Positions 1 through 8,809 are shown, numbered from the stretch's first letter. The stretch is 64,000 bases of DNA from CAVSMC01 sp963728935 (GCA_963728935.1 CAVSMC010000001.1:1984001-2048000), one strand, 5' to 3'. A program made the numbers and translations. The notes: generated from the letters alone by a model not told the origin.

Positions 1-816
1 TTGATGCTGTCGGGCGTCGGTCCCGGTAACCATCTGCAGCAGTACGGCATACCGGTACGCCTCGATCTTCCGGGTGTCGGCGAGAATCTGCAGGACCATC
101 TGCAGCTTCGGCTCATCTATGAATGCACGAAACCGATCACGACCAACGACGACCTCAATTCGTGGTGGCGTTCGGCGAAGATCGGACTGCAATGGATTCT
201 GTTTCGCGGCGGGCCGCTTGCGATCGGCATCAACCAGGGCGGGTTGTTCACGCGCGTGCTGCCCGAGTCGAAGACGCCGGATGTACAGTTTCATTTCGCG
301 ACGCTGTCGGCCGATATGGCGGGTGCGAAGGTGCATCCATTCTCGGGATTCACGTTCAGCGTCTGCCAGCTCAGGCCGACGTCGCGCGGACGGGTACTAC
401 TGAAATCCGCCGATCCGTTGGCGGCACCCGCGATGCACGCCAACTACCTCGCGACCGACGACGACCGGCGCTGTGCGCTTGCGGGCGTCAAGTTTGCGCG
501 ACGCCTCGCGTCGACCAACGCGATGCGGCCGTACGTGAAATCGGAGTACCGTCCGGGCGCCGCCGCGACCCGCGACGACGATCTGCTCGACTTCTGCCGG
601 CAGTGGGGCGCGACGATCTTCCACCCGGTCGGGACGTGCAAGATGGGTAACGACGCGAGCGCCGTCGTCGACGCGGCGCTGCGCGTGCGCGGCGCGGCGG
701 GGCTTCGCGTCGTCGACGCGTCGATCATGCCGACGATCTGCTCGGGTAACACGGCGGCGCCTGTCGTGATGATCGCCGAGAAGGCGAGCGACCTGATCTT
801 GGGTGACGCTGGCTAA
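1..816 (+). CDS. GMC-family oxidoreductase (choline dehydrogenase-like), 5'-truncated by the window edge
   Basis: This is the C-terminal part, about 271 residues, of an FAD-dependent glucose-methanol-choline oxidoreductase. These enzymes oxidise alcohols such as choline or aryl/alkyl alcohols. The first residues carry the GVGPG segment of the family, followed by DLPGVGENLQDH, the usual second GMC signature region. Near the C-terminus are the active-site region IFHPVGTCKMG (catalytic His), the FAD-contacting VVDASIMP and the SGNTAAP segment, where the second catalytic residue is Asn. The stop is TAA at 814-816. The N-terminal Rossmann motif lies outside the window, so the substrate cannot be assigned. 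The gene converges on the TRAP operon across a repeat cluster; a TRAP link is possible but unproven. Confidence 0.93.
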   Translation: MMLSGVGPGNHLQQYGIPVRLDLPGVGENLQDHLQLRLIYECTKPITTNDDLNSWWRSAKIGLQWILFRGGPLAIGINQGGLFTRVLPESKTPDVQFHFATLSADMAGAKVHPFSGFTFSVCQLRPTSRGRVLLKSADPLAAPAMHANYLATDDDRRCALAGVKFARRLASTNAMRPYVKSEYRPGAAATRDDDLLDFCRQWGATIFHPVGTCKMGNDASAVVDAALRVRGAAGLRVVDASIMPTICSGNTAAPVVMIAEKASDLILGDAG

Positions 817-819
817 TGG

Positions 820-1054
820 TCATTCCCGCGAACGCCACGTGATCGTCATTCCCGCGAACGCGGGAATCCAGTGACGTTGCTCGGAGCGGAAGACGACACT
901 GGGTCCCCGCGTTCGCGGGGACGACGAGCGACGTTGGTCGCGGCGCGAACAACGACACGGGGCGCCCGCGTTCGCGGGGACGACGAGCGACGTTGGTCGC
1001 GGCGCGAACAACGACACGGGGCGCCCGCGTTCGCGGGGACGACGCTTGCTCCAG
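820..1054. repeat. dRS3-like inverted repeats with a 59-bp tandem array
   Basis: The gap between the convergent GMC and dctM genes is made of short palindromic units of the type CCCGCGAACGCGGG, which read ATTCCCGCG...CGGGAAT in some copies (about 822 and 846-870). They resemble the dRS3/REP-type repeats dispersed in Neisseria and other betaproteobacteria. From about 909 to 1044 a 59-bp unit is repeated a little over two times almost exactly; each unit contains one CCCGCGTTCGCGGGG palindrome. A related pair lies between nusG and rplK at about 34.1 kb. The hairpins could act as a bidirectional transcription block between the convergent genes, but no T-tract is present. Confidence 0.8.
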
Positions 1055-2371
1055 CTAGTCGCGAAGCACCGCGGGCAGCCAGAGCGCGAGCTGCGGAAAC
1101 GCGAGGATGAGCAGCAGCCCGACGATCTGCAACGCCATGAACTGCATCATGCCCTTGTAGATGTCGTCCAGGTCCCAATCGGGGACGACGCCCTTCAGGA
1201 AATACGCGGACAGCGCGACCGGCGGCGACAGCCACGCCGTTTGCAGGCAGACGGCGACGAGCGTGCAGAACCAGACGAGATCGATGCCGAGCTTCTGCAC
1301 GAGCGGCAGCAGGATCGGCACGACGATCAGCACGATCGGAACCCATTCGAGCGGCCAGCCCAGCACGAAGATGATGCCGAGGATCAGCAGCAGCATGGTC
1401 GTCGGCGGCAAGTCGAGCGAAAGCAGCGATTCGGCGATCAGCGTCGCGCTGCCGAGCCGCGAGAACACCGCGCCGAAATAGTTCGACGCGGCGACGAGCA
1501 GCAGGATCATGCACGACGTGAGCAGCGTCGAATACACGGCTGAGCGGAACGCCGGCCACGTCATGCGCCGATACCCGATCGTGAGCAGCAGCACGGCGAA
1601 CGCGCCGACGGCGCCCGCGTCGGTCGGCGTCGCGATGCCGGCGAGGATCACGCCGAGCGTCGCGAAAATGACGATGACCACCGGCGCGATGCCGACGACG
1701 AGCTCGCGAATCACGATGCCGATCGATCCGGCGCGCTCCTCGAGCGGCAGCGCGGGACCCAGCGCGGGGTTCAGATAGCTGCGCACGAGCGCATAGGCGA
1801 TGTAGAGCAGCGACAGCAGCAGTCCCGGAATCACCGCTGCCGCGAACAGGTCGGTTGCCGGCACGCCGACGACCGGCCCCATGACGATCAGCATTACCGA
1901 CGGCGGAATGAGAATCCCGAGCGTGCCGCCGGCGGTGATGGTGCCGGCGGAAAGACGCACGTCGTAGCCCGAGCGCTTCATCACCGGCGCGGCCATCACG
2001 CCGAGCAGCGTGACCGACGAGCCGACGATGCCGGTCGCCGCGGCGAAGATCGTCGCGGTGACCAGCACGGCGAGATAGAGCGAGCCGCGCACCGACGCGA
2101 GCGCGAGCTGCACGCCGCGAAACAGTCGCTCCATCAGCCCCGACTGCTCGAGCAGATAGCCCATGAACAGGAAGAAGGGCACGGAGGCGAGCGTCGGGTC
2201 GCGCATGACGCCGAAGAATTGCAGCGTCATCAGGTACAGCACGAGCGGTCCGAGCGCGAGGTAGCCACCGACGAGCCCGATCGCGATCAGCGTGAACGCG
2301 ATCGGGAAGCCGATGAAGATCGCGACGAACAGAACGGCCAACAGCAGCAGCCCGAACCACTCCGGGCTCAC
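1055..2371 (-). CDS. dctM: TRAP transporter large permease subunit (DctM family)
   Basis: This 438-residue protein is hydrophobic throughout, with about a dozen predicted membrane helices, and has the length usual for the DctM/SiaM large subunit. That subunit carries the substrate and couples Na+ or H+ entry to uptake of an organic acid. Family features include an N-terminal LLLAVLFVAIFIGFPIAF helix, TAGGTLGILIPPSV (about residues 145-158) and GWPLEWVPIVLIVVPI. The start is GTG at 2371, overlapping the end of dctQ by 4 nt, which implies translational coupling. The substrate cannot be read from the sequence. Confidence 0.93.
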   Translation of the reverse strand: MSPEWFGLLLLAVLFVAIFIGFPIAFTLIAIGLVGGYLALGPLVLYLMTLQFFGVMRDPTLASVPFFLFMGYLLEQSGLMERLFRGVQLALASVRGSLYLAVLVTATIFAAATGIVGSSVTLLGVMAAPVMKRSGYDVRLSAGTITAGGTLGILIPPSVMLIVMGPVVGVPATDLFAAAVIPGLLLSLLYIAYALVRSYLNPALGPALPLEERAGSIGIVIRELVVGIAPVVIVIFATLGVILAGIATPTDAGAVGAFAVLLLTIGYRRMTWPAFRSAVYSTLLTSCMILLLVAASNYFGAVFSRLGSATLIAESLLSLDLPPTTMLLLILGIIFVLGWPLEWVPIVLIVVPILLPLVQKLGIDLVWFCTLVAVCLQTAWLSPPVALSAYFLKGVVPDWDLDDIYKGMMQFMALQIVGLLLILAFPQLALWLPAVLRD

Positions 2372-2922
2372 GTCGCGACCTCGCCTTCATCGGCGGAGTC
2401 GCTTCCTTCATCGCGGCGACCGAACGCGCGCGCCGCTGCCTTGAGGCATTCGGAGATGCCCTGCAGCACGAGCAGCACCGCGAACACCGGCATCACGAAC
2501 TTGAACGGCCAGACGATCGGCAGCCACGGGCTCGTGACGATCCGCTCGTTCTGCTGGAACGACTTCCAGAAGAACTCCCAGCCCGCCCAACCGAAGACGA
2601 TCATCGCCGGAAAGAAGAACGCGGCGTAGCAGACGAGATCGACCCACGCTCGCGTGCGCGGGCTCCACTTGGCGTAATAAGTGTCGGTACGGATGTGGCC
2701 GCCGCGCTGCAGCGTCCACGCCGAGCCCAGCATGAAGAACGTCCCGTACAGCATGAACGTCATGTCGTACGCCCACACGGTCGGTGCGTCGAACAGGTAG
2801 CGCGCCGTCACCTCGAAGACGAGGCTCGCGACCATCGGCACGATCAGCCAACCGACGGCCTTGCCGACGACGCGCGCGGGTGCGTCGAGCAGCGCCGTCA
2901 CGCGGTCGAGCGTTCGGGACAT
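2368..2922 (-). CDS. dctQ: TRAP transporter small permease subunit (DctQ family)
   Basis: This 184-residue protein has four hydrophobic segments, the topology of the DctQ small membrane subunit that pairs with DctM in the inner membrane. Segments include GWLIVPMVASLVFEVTARYL near the N-terminus and FVMPVFAVLLVLQGISECLK near the C-terminus. The tail is acidic (DEGSDSADEGE). It starts with ATG at 2922 and overlaps dctM by 4 nt. An intrinsic terminator-like hairpin separates it from the upstream binding-protein gene, so it is probably made at a lower level than DctP. Confidence 0.9.
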   Translation of the reverse strand: MSRTLDRVTALLDAPARVVGKAVGWLIVPMVASLVFEVTARYLFDAPTVWAYDMTFMLYGTFFMLGSAWTLQRGGHIRTDTYYAKWSPRTRAWVDLVCYAAFFFPAMIVFGWAGWEFFWKSFQQNERIVTSPWLPIVWPFKFVMPVFAVLLVLQGISECLKAAARAFGRRDEGSDSADEGEVAT

Positions 2923-2937
2923 GCGCGGATTCCCCCT

Positions 2938-2967
2938 AAAAAGGAGCCGGGCGCGAGGCCCGGCTCC
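2938..2967 (-). terminator. Intrinsic terminator/attenuator between dctP and dctQ
   Basis: Read on the minus strand, a perfect 10-bp stem (GGAGCCGGGC / GCCCGGCTCC, 5-nt loop) is followed directly by TTTTT. It lies inside the operon, after dctP and 16 bp before the dctQ start. Partial termination here would give the excess of periplasmic binding protein over permease that is common for such transporters. Confidence 0.85.
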
Positions 2968-2993
2968 GGTGTTGCGTCAGAATCGGCGCGTCA

Positions 2994-4118
2994 TCACTTC
3001 GGCGGCGCGGCGAGCGCGGCGTTGCCGAGGTTCGAGTACAGATCGAGGATCTTCGTCCAGTACGGCACGACGGTCTTCGCGAAGTTGCGCTGCGAATCGA
3101 GCACCTGCTTGAAGAACGCGTCCTTGGCCGCGTAGCGGTCGAGCACGACGTTGGTCGCGCGCACGAACTCGGGGAAGAAGTCCTTCGGCGTGTCGTGGAT
3201 CGTGACCTTGAATTCGTTGCGAAGCTTCACGACCGCCTGCGCGTTGCGGTAGACGTTGTACGTGTACGTCTCGGTCATCGACGCCATCGCCGCCGTGCGG
3301 ATGATCTCCTGCAGGTCGGGCGACAGCTTGTTCCATACGGTCTTGTTGATCAGCACTTCGCCGATGTCGGTCGACTGGTGCAGCCCTTGCAGGTAGTAAT
3401 GCTTCCAGACGGTCTGCAGGCCGAGGTTCATGTCGTCGGCCGGCCCGATCCACTCGGCCGCATCGATGACGCCGCGCTGCGCCGACGGCACGATGTCGCC
3501 GCCCGGCAAGGCGACGGCCGCAACGCCCATTTCCTTGAAGATCTCGCCGGTGATGCCGGGCGGCGAGCGGTATTTCATCTTCTTGAAATCGGCGGTCGAG
3601 TTGATCGGGTTCTTGAACCAGCCGAGCGGGTCGGGGCCCATCGGCTGCACGAAGATCGGCTCGACGTTCACCTTCAGCACGTCGCTGTAGAGCTTGCGGT
3701 AGAGCTCGTAGCCGCCGCCCTCGAAGATCCATGCGACGTGCGACATCTGATCGAGGCCGACGCCCGCACCGGCCATCGGGTTCGAGAACAACCCGGCAGC
3801 GGGACTCTTGCCGGACCAGTAATGCGTCCACGCGTAGCCGCCTTCGACCACACCTTTGTCGACCGCGTCGAGGATCTCGAACGCGGGGACGATCGCGCCG
3901 TCGGGCAGGATTTCCATCTTCACGCGTCCCGCCGACATGCGATCGATCCGGTCGGCCATCCGCTTCAGCAGCTCGAAGTAGATCGACGCCGACGGCACCG
4001 CCGTCTGGATGCGCAGGCGAACCGGTTGTTGCGCCGGTTGCGCAAACGCGCATCCGGCGTAAAGCGTGACGGCGGCGAGCGCGGCCGCGCTCGTCGATAG
4101 CCAAAGCCGTTTCATCAT
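2994..4118 (-). CDS. dctP: TRAP transporter periplasmic solute-binding protein (DctP family)
   Basis: This 374-residue exported binding protein delivers a substrate, probably an organic acid, to DctQM. The start was placed at ATG 4118 (a second ATG follows at once) because AGGAGGAG lies just upstream; the frame stays open further upstream without support. A signal peptide is visible (MMKRLWLSTSAAALAAVTLYA, then a cysteine and AFAQ), so cleavage after AFA or lipidation at the cysteine are both possible. Mature-region features fit the DctP family: KMEILPDGAIVPAFEILDAV, the FKKMKYRSPPGITGEIFKEM region with the conserved Arg that usually binds the carboxylate, and AAEWIGPADD. It is the first gene of the operon dctP-dctQ-dctM. 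Confidence 0.93.
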   Translation of the reverse strand: MMKRLWLSTSAAALAAVTLYAGCAFAQPAQQPVRLRIQTAVPSASIYFELLKRMADRIDRMSAGRVKMEILPDGAIVPAFEILDAVDKGVVEGGYAWTHYWSGKSPAAGLFSNPMAGAGVGLDQMSHVAWIFEGGGYELYRKLYSDVLKVNVEPIFVQPMGPDPLGWFKNPINSTADFKKMKYRSPPGITGEIFKEMGVAAVALPGGDIVPSAQRGVIDAAEWIGPADDMNLGLQTVWKHYYLQGLHQSTDIGEVLINKTVWNKLSPDLQEIIRTAAMASMTETYTYNVYRNAQAVVKLRNEFKVTIHDTPKDFFPEFVRATNVVLDRYAAKDAFFKQVLDSQRNFAKTVVPYWTKILDLYSNLGNAALAAPPK

Positions 4119-4330
4119 CGCTCCTCCTCGTTGTGACCGGGTCGCGCGTCGCGCCGTCTTCGCCCCCGAAGAGTCGAAGATCGCGTGCTCGGCGACGGCG
4201 ACTTTAGAGAGTCGGACGGCGATTGGCAATACGCCTGGCTTTGCCTGGCCTCGCTCGCTATGCCAAACTGCGAGCGCTCGTTCCCGTCCTGGGTCGCCGC
4301 CCGCGCTTCTTTCATCTCGCTCGCCCGCCG

Positions 4331-5836
4331 ATGCAATCGATTCGCGACGCGATCGATGTCCACGCCGACGCGCGCGCGGATGCGCCGTTCCTGCTCGCGC
4401 CCGAAGCCGACGCCGTCGTTTCCTATGGCGCGTTGCGCGAGCAATGCCGCGCGTTCGCGGCGCTGCTCGATGCGCACGGCGTAGCGCCCGGCGACGTCGT
4501 GTCGTTCATGTTGCCGAACGGCGTGGCGGCGTTGTCGGTCTTCCTCGGCACGATGTACGCCGGCCGCGTCGTATCGCCGGTCAGCCTGATCGCGGGCGAT
4601 GCCGATATCGAACACACGCTCGGGCATTCGGGCACGCGGCTCGTGTTCGCCGCTCACGAACATGCGGCGCGTCTTCGCGCTATCGCGACGCGTGCGGGTC
4701 TCACCACGACGGTCGTCGCGACCGACCCCGACTCGATCGACGTGCCGTTGTCGAGCTCGCCGCCGCTCGCGCCGATCAGTGCTCGCGACGCCGCGATGCT
4801 GATGTACACGTCCGGCACGACGGGCACACCCAAAGGCGCGCTGCTGTCGCACGCCAACATGATCGCCGCGGGGCGCGCCGTGGCCGATTGGCAACAACTC
4901 TCGGCGGACGACCGCGTGCTGTCGTCGTTGCCGCTCTATCACGTCAACGGCCAGTGCATCGGCACGGTGAGTCCGCTCGTGTCGGGCGGCAGCATCGTCA
5001 TGCCGCATCGCTTCAGCGCGTCGCGCTGGTGGCCGCTGGTCGAGCGGTATCGACCGACGTGGCTCAATTTCGTGCCGACGATCATCGCGTATCTGCTGCA
5101 CGGCGCCGATCTCACGCCGGCGCAGGCCGAGGCTGCGAGGTGCGTACGGTTCGGCCGCTCGGCGTCGGCTCCGCTGCCGCCCGAGCAGCACCGCGCATTC
5201 GAGCAGCGCTTCGGCATCTCGGTCATCGAGGCGATGGGCCTCACCGAATGCGCGTCGGTCGCGTTCTCCAATCCGCTCGATCCGGCGAAGCGCAAGTACG
5301 GCTCGCCGGGCCTGCCTCTCGGCATGGAAGCGCGCGTCGTCGATGCGCACGGTGCCGTGCTGGACAACGGCGAGCGTGGCGAGATCGAATTGCGCGGCGA
5401 CAACGTGATGATCGGCTATTTCAGGTCGCCGCAAGCATCCGCGGCGACGATCCGTTCAGGCGGCTGGCTCGCCACCGGCGACATCGGCTATCGCGACGAC
5501 GACGGCTTCTACTTCATCACCGGCCGGTTGAAGGAACTGATCATCAAGGGCGGCGAGAACATCGCGCCGCGCGAGATCGATGAAGCGCTGCTCAAGCATC
5601 CGGCCATCCTCGAAGCGGCCGCGGTCGGTGTCGCCGACGATGATTACGGGCAGGAGATCCTCGGTTGCGTCGTGCTGAAGCCCGGCGCGCAGTGCAGCGA
5701 GCAGGCGTTGCGCGAGCATTGCATCGCCGAGCTCGGCCGCTACAAGACGCCGCGCTATTTCCGCTTTGTCGACGAGCTGCCGAAGGGGCCGTCGGGCAAG
5801 GTGCAGCGGCTGAAGCTCGCGCAAATGCTCGCGTAG
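4331..5836 (+). CDS. AMP-dependent acyl-CoA synthetase/ligase
   Basis: This adenylate-forming enzyme of about 501 residues activates a carboxylic acid with ATP and joins it to CoA. The core motifs are present: the P-loop-like MYTSGTTGTPKG (about residues 157-168), the EAMGLTECASVAF region, the ATP-binding GWLATGDIGYRDDDG, and KELIIKGGENIAPREID with the hinge. The C-terminal catalytic lysine segment is PKGPSGKVQRLKL. The start was set at ATG 4331, where homology to the family begins; the frame is open to a TTG at 4223, but that extension is low-complexity and unlikely to be coding. The gene is divergent from the TRAP operon, whose solute may be a carboxylate it activates. The exact substrate is unknown; the length fits CaiC/malonyl-CoA-synthetase-like enzymes. 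Confidence 0.92.
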   Translation: MQSIRDAIDVHADARADAPFLLAPEADAVVSYGALREQCRAFAALLDAHGVAPGDVVSFMLPNGVAALSVFLGTMYAGRVVSPVSLIAGDADIEHTLGHSGTRLVFAAHEHAARLRAIATRAGLTTTVVATDPDSIDVPLSSSPPLAPISARDAAMLMYTSGTTGTPKGALLSHANMIAAGRAVADWQQLSADDRVLSSLPLYHVNGQCIGTVSPLVSGGSIVMPHRFSASRWWPLVERYRPTWLNFVPTIIAYLLHGADLTPAQAEAARCVRFGRSASAPLPPEQHRAFEQRFGISVIEAMGLTECASVAFSNPLDPAKRKYGSPGLPLGMEARVVDAHGAVLDNGERGEIELRGDNVMIGYFRSPQASAATIRSGGWLATGDIGYRDDDGFYFITGRLKELIIKGGENIAPREIDEALLKHPAILEAAAVGVADDDYGQEILGCVVLKPGAQCSEQALREHCIAELGRYKTPRYFRFVDELPKGPSGKVQRLKLAQMLA

Positions 5837-5848
5837 ACGACAACGGCC

Positions 5849-6508
5849 GTGTTCATCGGTCACTTCGGCGTTGCGATGGCGGCGAAGAGGGTCGCACCCC
5901 GCCCTTCGCTCGGCACGCTGGTGCTTGCCGCGCAACTGGTCGACGGCGTTTGGCCGCTGTTCGCGCTCATGGGCTGGGAGAAGGTCGAGATCCAGCCGGG
6001 GATCACCAAGGTCGTGCCGCTGTTGTTCGTTTCGTATCCTTATACGCACAGCCTGCTCGCCGGCGTCGTGTGGGCGGCACTGCTCGGCGGCGCTTACTAC
6101 GCGCTGCGACGTGATCGTTCCGGCGCCGCCTGGATTGCCGCGCTCGTGCTGTCGCACTGGGTGCTCGACGTGATCTCGCACCGGCCCGACGTGCCGACGT
6201 GGCCGGGCGGGCCGAAGATCGGCCTCGGGCTGTGGAATTCGTTGCCCGCGTCGCTGGCCGTCGAGCTCGGATTGTTCGTGTTAGGAGCATCGGCGTACGC
6301 GCGCGTCACGCGCGCACGCGACAAGCTCGGCCACGTTCTGTTGTGGACGTTCGTCGCCGTGCTTGCGGCGATTTACCTGATGAGCGTGTTCGGTCCGCCG
6401 CCGCCGTCGGTTCAGGTGTTGGTATGGACCGGCATTGCCGGTTGGCTGTTCGTCGCCTGGGGCTACTGGATCGACCGCCACCGCGAGGCGGTCGGTTCGG
6501 TCGCGTAG
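5849..6508 (+). CDS. Multi-pass membrane protein, possibly YdjM/DUF457-like metal-dependent hydrolase
   Basis: This 219-residue protein starts with GTG 12 bp after the acyl-CoA synthetase and is probably cotranscribed with it. It has about five hydrophobic segments. Conserved-looking histidines sit at membrane borders: GHFGVA near the start, YTHSLLAG, and SHWVLDVISHRPD. A pattern of THxLL and SHxxxDxxSH is what is seen in the YdjM/DUF457 group of membrane-bound metal-dependent hydrolase-like proteins, so that is the best guess. No enzymatic function has been shown here. Confidence 0.7.
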   Translation: MFIGHFGVAMAAKRVAPRPSLGTLVLAAQLVDGVWPLFALMGWEKVEIQPGITKVVPLLFVSYPYTHSLLAGVVWAALLGGAYYALRRDRSGAAWIAALVLSHWVLDVISHRPDVPTWPGGPKIGLGLWNSLPASLAVELGLFVLGASAYARVTRARDKLGHVLLWTFVAVLAAIYLMSVFGPPPPSVQVLVWTGIAGWLFVAWGYWIDRHREAVGSVA

Positions 6509-6523
6509 CGGCGACTCGGCACA

Positions 6524-7093
6524 CTAGCCGCGCTGAGCGAGACGCTCGGCGTAGCGACGCGGAAGCATTCGACGCAGCACGTCGTCGCGCGCGACGAAGT
6601 GGTGCCACAGCGCCGCGGCGGCGTGCGCGGCGACGATCGCGACCAGCACCCACGACAGCACCTCGTGGATGTCCTTCGTCGTCCGCGCGAGCGTCCGGTC
6701 GCGGCCGACCACCGCGGGAAGGCCGGTGCCGAAGAGCACCGGATCCTGTCCGCGCGCCGACGCGACGACGTAGCCAATGAGCGGAATCATGATCATCAGC
6801 GCGTACATCGAGACGTGCGTGAGACGCGCGACCCACTGCTGCCAAAGAGGGCCGTACTCGAGCGGCGCCTCGTTTGACGCTTTCCACGTGAGCCGCACGA
6901 GAACCAACAGCAGCACCGTCATGCCGATGCTCTCGTGCGATGCGAGCATGAACGCGCGTCCCGTGCTGTCGCGAGGAAATGCATCGACGAACTGCACGCC
7001 GATCATCTGGAAGGCGAGCAGCCCCAACAGCGTCCAGTGCAAGAACTGCGCGGCAGCGCCGTAGCGCTCAGCGGTGTTGCGCCATTGGGTCAT
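6524..7093 (-). CDS. Cytochrome b561 family protein
   Basis: This 189-residue membrane protein has four hydrophobic helices and histidines placed as heme b ligands: His19 (QFLHW), His53 (ASHESIG), His143 (DIHEVLSW) and His157 (VAAHAAA). This is the prokaryotic b561/YceJ pattern, in which the protein passes electrons across or along the inner membrane, often from quinol. The start was placed at ATG 7093 (MTQWRNTAERYG), where the family begins; the upstream extension of the frame looks non-coding. It converges on the plus-strand membrane protein gene. Confidence 0.9.
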   Translation of the reverse strand: MTQWRNTAERYGAAAQFLHWTLLGLLAFQMIGVQFVDAFPRDSTGRAFMLASHESIGMTVLLLVLVRLTWKASNEAPLEYGPLWQQWVARLTHVSMYALMIMIPLIGYVVASARGQDPVLFGTGLPAVVGRDRTLARTTKDIHEVLSWVLVAIVAAHAAAALWHHFVARDDVLRRMLPRRYAERLAQRG

Positions 7094-7155
7094 CGTCAAC
7101 AACTGGTTATGGATCTCCAGCGTAAAGACATTATTGCCGACGCGGAGTTCCGTCG

Positions 7156-8184
7156 TTATCCGCGCCGCCGCCTGAACACGAGCCACACACCGATCGCCGC
7201 CAGCGTGGCGACGATGCCGACGACGACCCAGAAGCCGTGGTCGTCCTGCGCGAGCGGAACGCCGCCGACGTTCATGCCGAAGAGTCCGGCGATGATGTTG
7301 ATCGGAAGCGCGAGAACGGTAAACACGGTGAGCAGGAAGAGGCTGCGGTTGGTCTGCTCGTTCACGCGCGCCGCGATTTCCTCCTGCAGCAGTTTCGTGC
7401 GTTCGAGCAGCGACGCCATGTCCGCGAGCGCCGCCGAGAACTCCTCGTTCGACTGGCGAAGCTCCTGAACGTCGGCATCGGCCATCCATGCGGGAGGCCG
7501 GTTGAGCAGGCGAAAGAGCGCCGCCGGTTCCGGCGCAAACAGCCGGCCGAGGCGTACGAGCGAGCGGCGCAGCGATCCGAGGTCGGCGCGCCGGCGATCG
7601 ATCCGTTCGGCGAGCACGTTGTCTTCGATGCCGTCCACGCGCGACGTCGCTTCGCGCAGGATCTTGGCGAGGACGTCTGCCTGGTCACGCAGCAGGTGTA
7701 CGAGAAGCGCAACGGGCGATGCGAACGCTTCTCCCTGCCGCACGGAGTGGCGAAGGCGATCGATCGAGCGCAAGGGCTTGCGGCGCGCGCTGACGAGCAG
7801 TCGGTGCTCGAGGCACAGCCACAGCGTCGACGCGTCGGGAATCGCCACGTCGAAGTCGAACAAGGCGTCGTTCAAGACAGCGATCAAGCGCTCGCCGGCA
7901 TACTCGATGCGCGTCGTTCGCGAGCCCTCGGCGATGGTGTCGAAGAAGACGTCCGGCAGCGTGAGGTGCGCGCTCATCCAGCGTCCGGCCGCGTTGTTCG
8001 CGAGGTTGAAGTGCAGCCAGAAGAACGTGCCGCCGTCGGTCGCCTTGGCAAGCGATTCGACCACCGCCGGCGCATCGATCGCCTCGCCCGGTGCGCCGGG
8101 AGCGAATCGAAACGCGCAGACGAGACCGGCGCTGTCGGAGCCGTAGCCGGCGACGGGTAATGTGCGCGGAACGAGCGTGGACAT
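7156..8184 (-). CDS. zntB: ZntB/CorA-type divalent cation transporter
   Basis: This 342-residue protein has a long soluble N-terminal domain and two C-terminal membrane helices joined by the GMN motif of the CorA superfamily (FGMNVGGVP). The soluble part begins AGLVCAFRF and contains FWLHFNLANNAAGRWM, which matches ZntB (zinc efflux/uptake) better than Mg2+-type CorA. The pore helix is LFLLTVFTVLALPINIIAGL, and the protein ends in an Arg-rich cytoplasmic tail (RRRRG), as usual. The start is ATG 8184; an in-frame upstream codon at 8238 would add 18 residues without homology. It lies 62 bp upstream of the cytochrome b561 gene on the same strand. Confidence 0.92.
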   Translation of the reverse strand: MSTLVPRTLPVAGYGSDSAGLVCAFRFAPGAPGEAIDAPAVVESLAKATDGGTFFWLHFNLANNAAGRWMSAHLTLPDVFFDTIAEGSRTTRIEYAGERLIAVLNDALFDFDVAIPDASTLWLCLEHRLLVSARRKPLRSIDRLRHSVRQGEAFASPVALLVHLLRDQADVLAKILREATSRVDGIEDNVLAERIDRRRADLGSLRRSLVRLGRLFAPEPAALFRLLNRPPAWMADADVQELRQSNEEFSAALADMASLLERTKLLQEEIAARVNEQTNRSLFLLTVFTVLALPINIIAGLFGMNVGGVPLAQDDHGFWVVVGIVATLAAIGVWLVFRRRRG

Positions 8185-8508
8185 CCGGGACTGGTTTTGA
8201 GCGGGCCGCGAATCGGCGCGCGCAGCACTCGCTCGCAAACCGCGACGGTCCGATTGAACGCGCTCAATATTGCAGTCACGTGACGACGCTGTCCGCGTCC
8301 GTCACGAGATCGCCATCAAGACGTAACGAAACGCAGGCCTGAGCTCGCCGAAGTTTCGCATCCCGTTCCGTGTTCGGAGATCCCAATGGTTCGCCGTTCC
8401 TTGCGCTTCGCCGCGCTCTTGTACGCATGGGTGTCATCGTCCTGCAACATTACGCGCTGCAACATTGCGGATGGCGTCGCGGAGTTGACCCGCGCAAACG
8501 AGGTCGAA
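8185..8508. other. Intergenic stretch between zntB and the phage-type gene
   Basis: About 320 bp separates two divergent genes. No gene is supported here. A 10-nt direct repeat CTGCAACATT occurs near 8442 and 8457, just upstream of the phage-type ORF. Promoters for both genes must lie here, but no clear -35/-10 pair was recognised. Confidence 0.5.
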
Positions 8509-8769
8509 ATGAAGGCAGGCGAAATCGACGATGGCGGTCCGGCGTTCGCAACGTCCCGTGCGATCGGGCCGAACGGCGTCGACTATCCGAGTCAACGCGG
8601 CATGAGCCTTCGCGACCACTTTGCCGCTATCGCTTTGCAGGGGTTATGCGGCAATTTCGATCCGTACACTCGAAACGCCATCGATGCAGACGCCGCCGCG
8701 AGGATCGCGCAGGCGTGCTATCGACTCGCCGACGCGATGATCAGCGCACGGACGCCCGGCACACTCTAG
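8509..8769 (+). CDS. Small protein with a phage-type GMSLRDxFA domain
   Basis: This 86-residue protein starts at ATG 8509 with GAGGT a few bases upstream. Its layout DGGPAFA ... GMSLRDHFAAIAL ... ACYRLADAMISAR is the one found in short uncharacterised proteins of tailed phages and prophages, which typically read DGGPAFP, GMSLRDYFA, and a C-terminal YxxADAMLxAR helix. The family's function is unknown to me. No other phage gene is nearby, so it is probably a domesticated leftover or a cargo gene. The frame is open upstream to 8386, but that part lacks family resemblance. Confidence 0.7.
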   Translation: MKAGEIDDGGPAFATSRAIGPNGVDYPSQRGMSLRDHFAAIALQGLCGNFDPYTRNAIDADAAARIAQACYRLADAMISARTPGTL

Positions 8770-8809
8770 GACTCGAAACGTCGACTGCCGAGCGCCGGTA
8801 GCGATGCCA

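Noticed and set aside
900..1045. Possible CRISPR array
   Set aside because: The repeats are contiguous 59-bp tandem units containing palindromes, with no unique spacers, and no cas genes are nearby.
8770..8809. Frameshifted remainder of a full-length PPDK
   Set aside because: Only 40 bp separate the PPDK-like stop from the next gene end, and the sequence beyond has no PEP/pyruvate barrel similarity in any frame.
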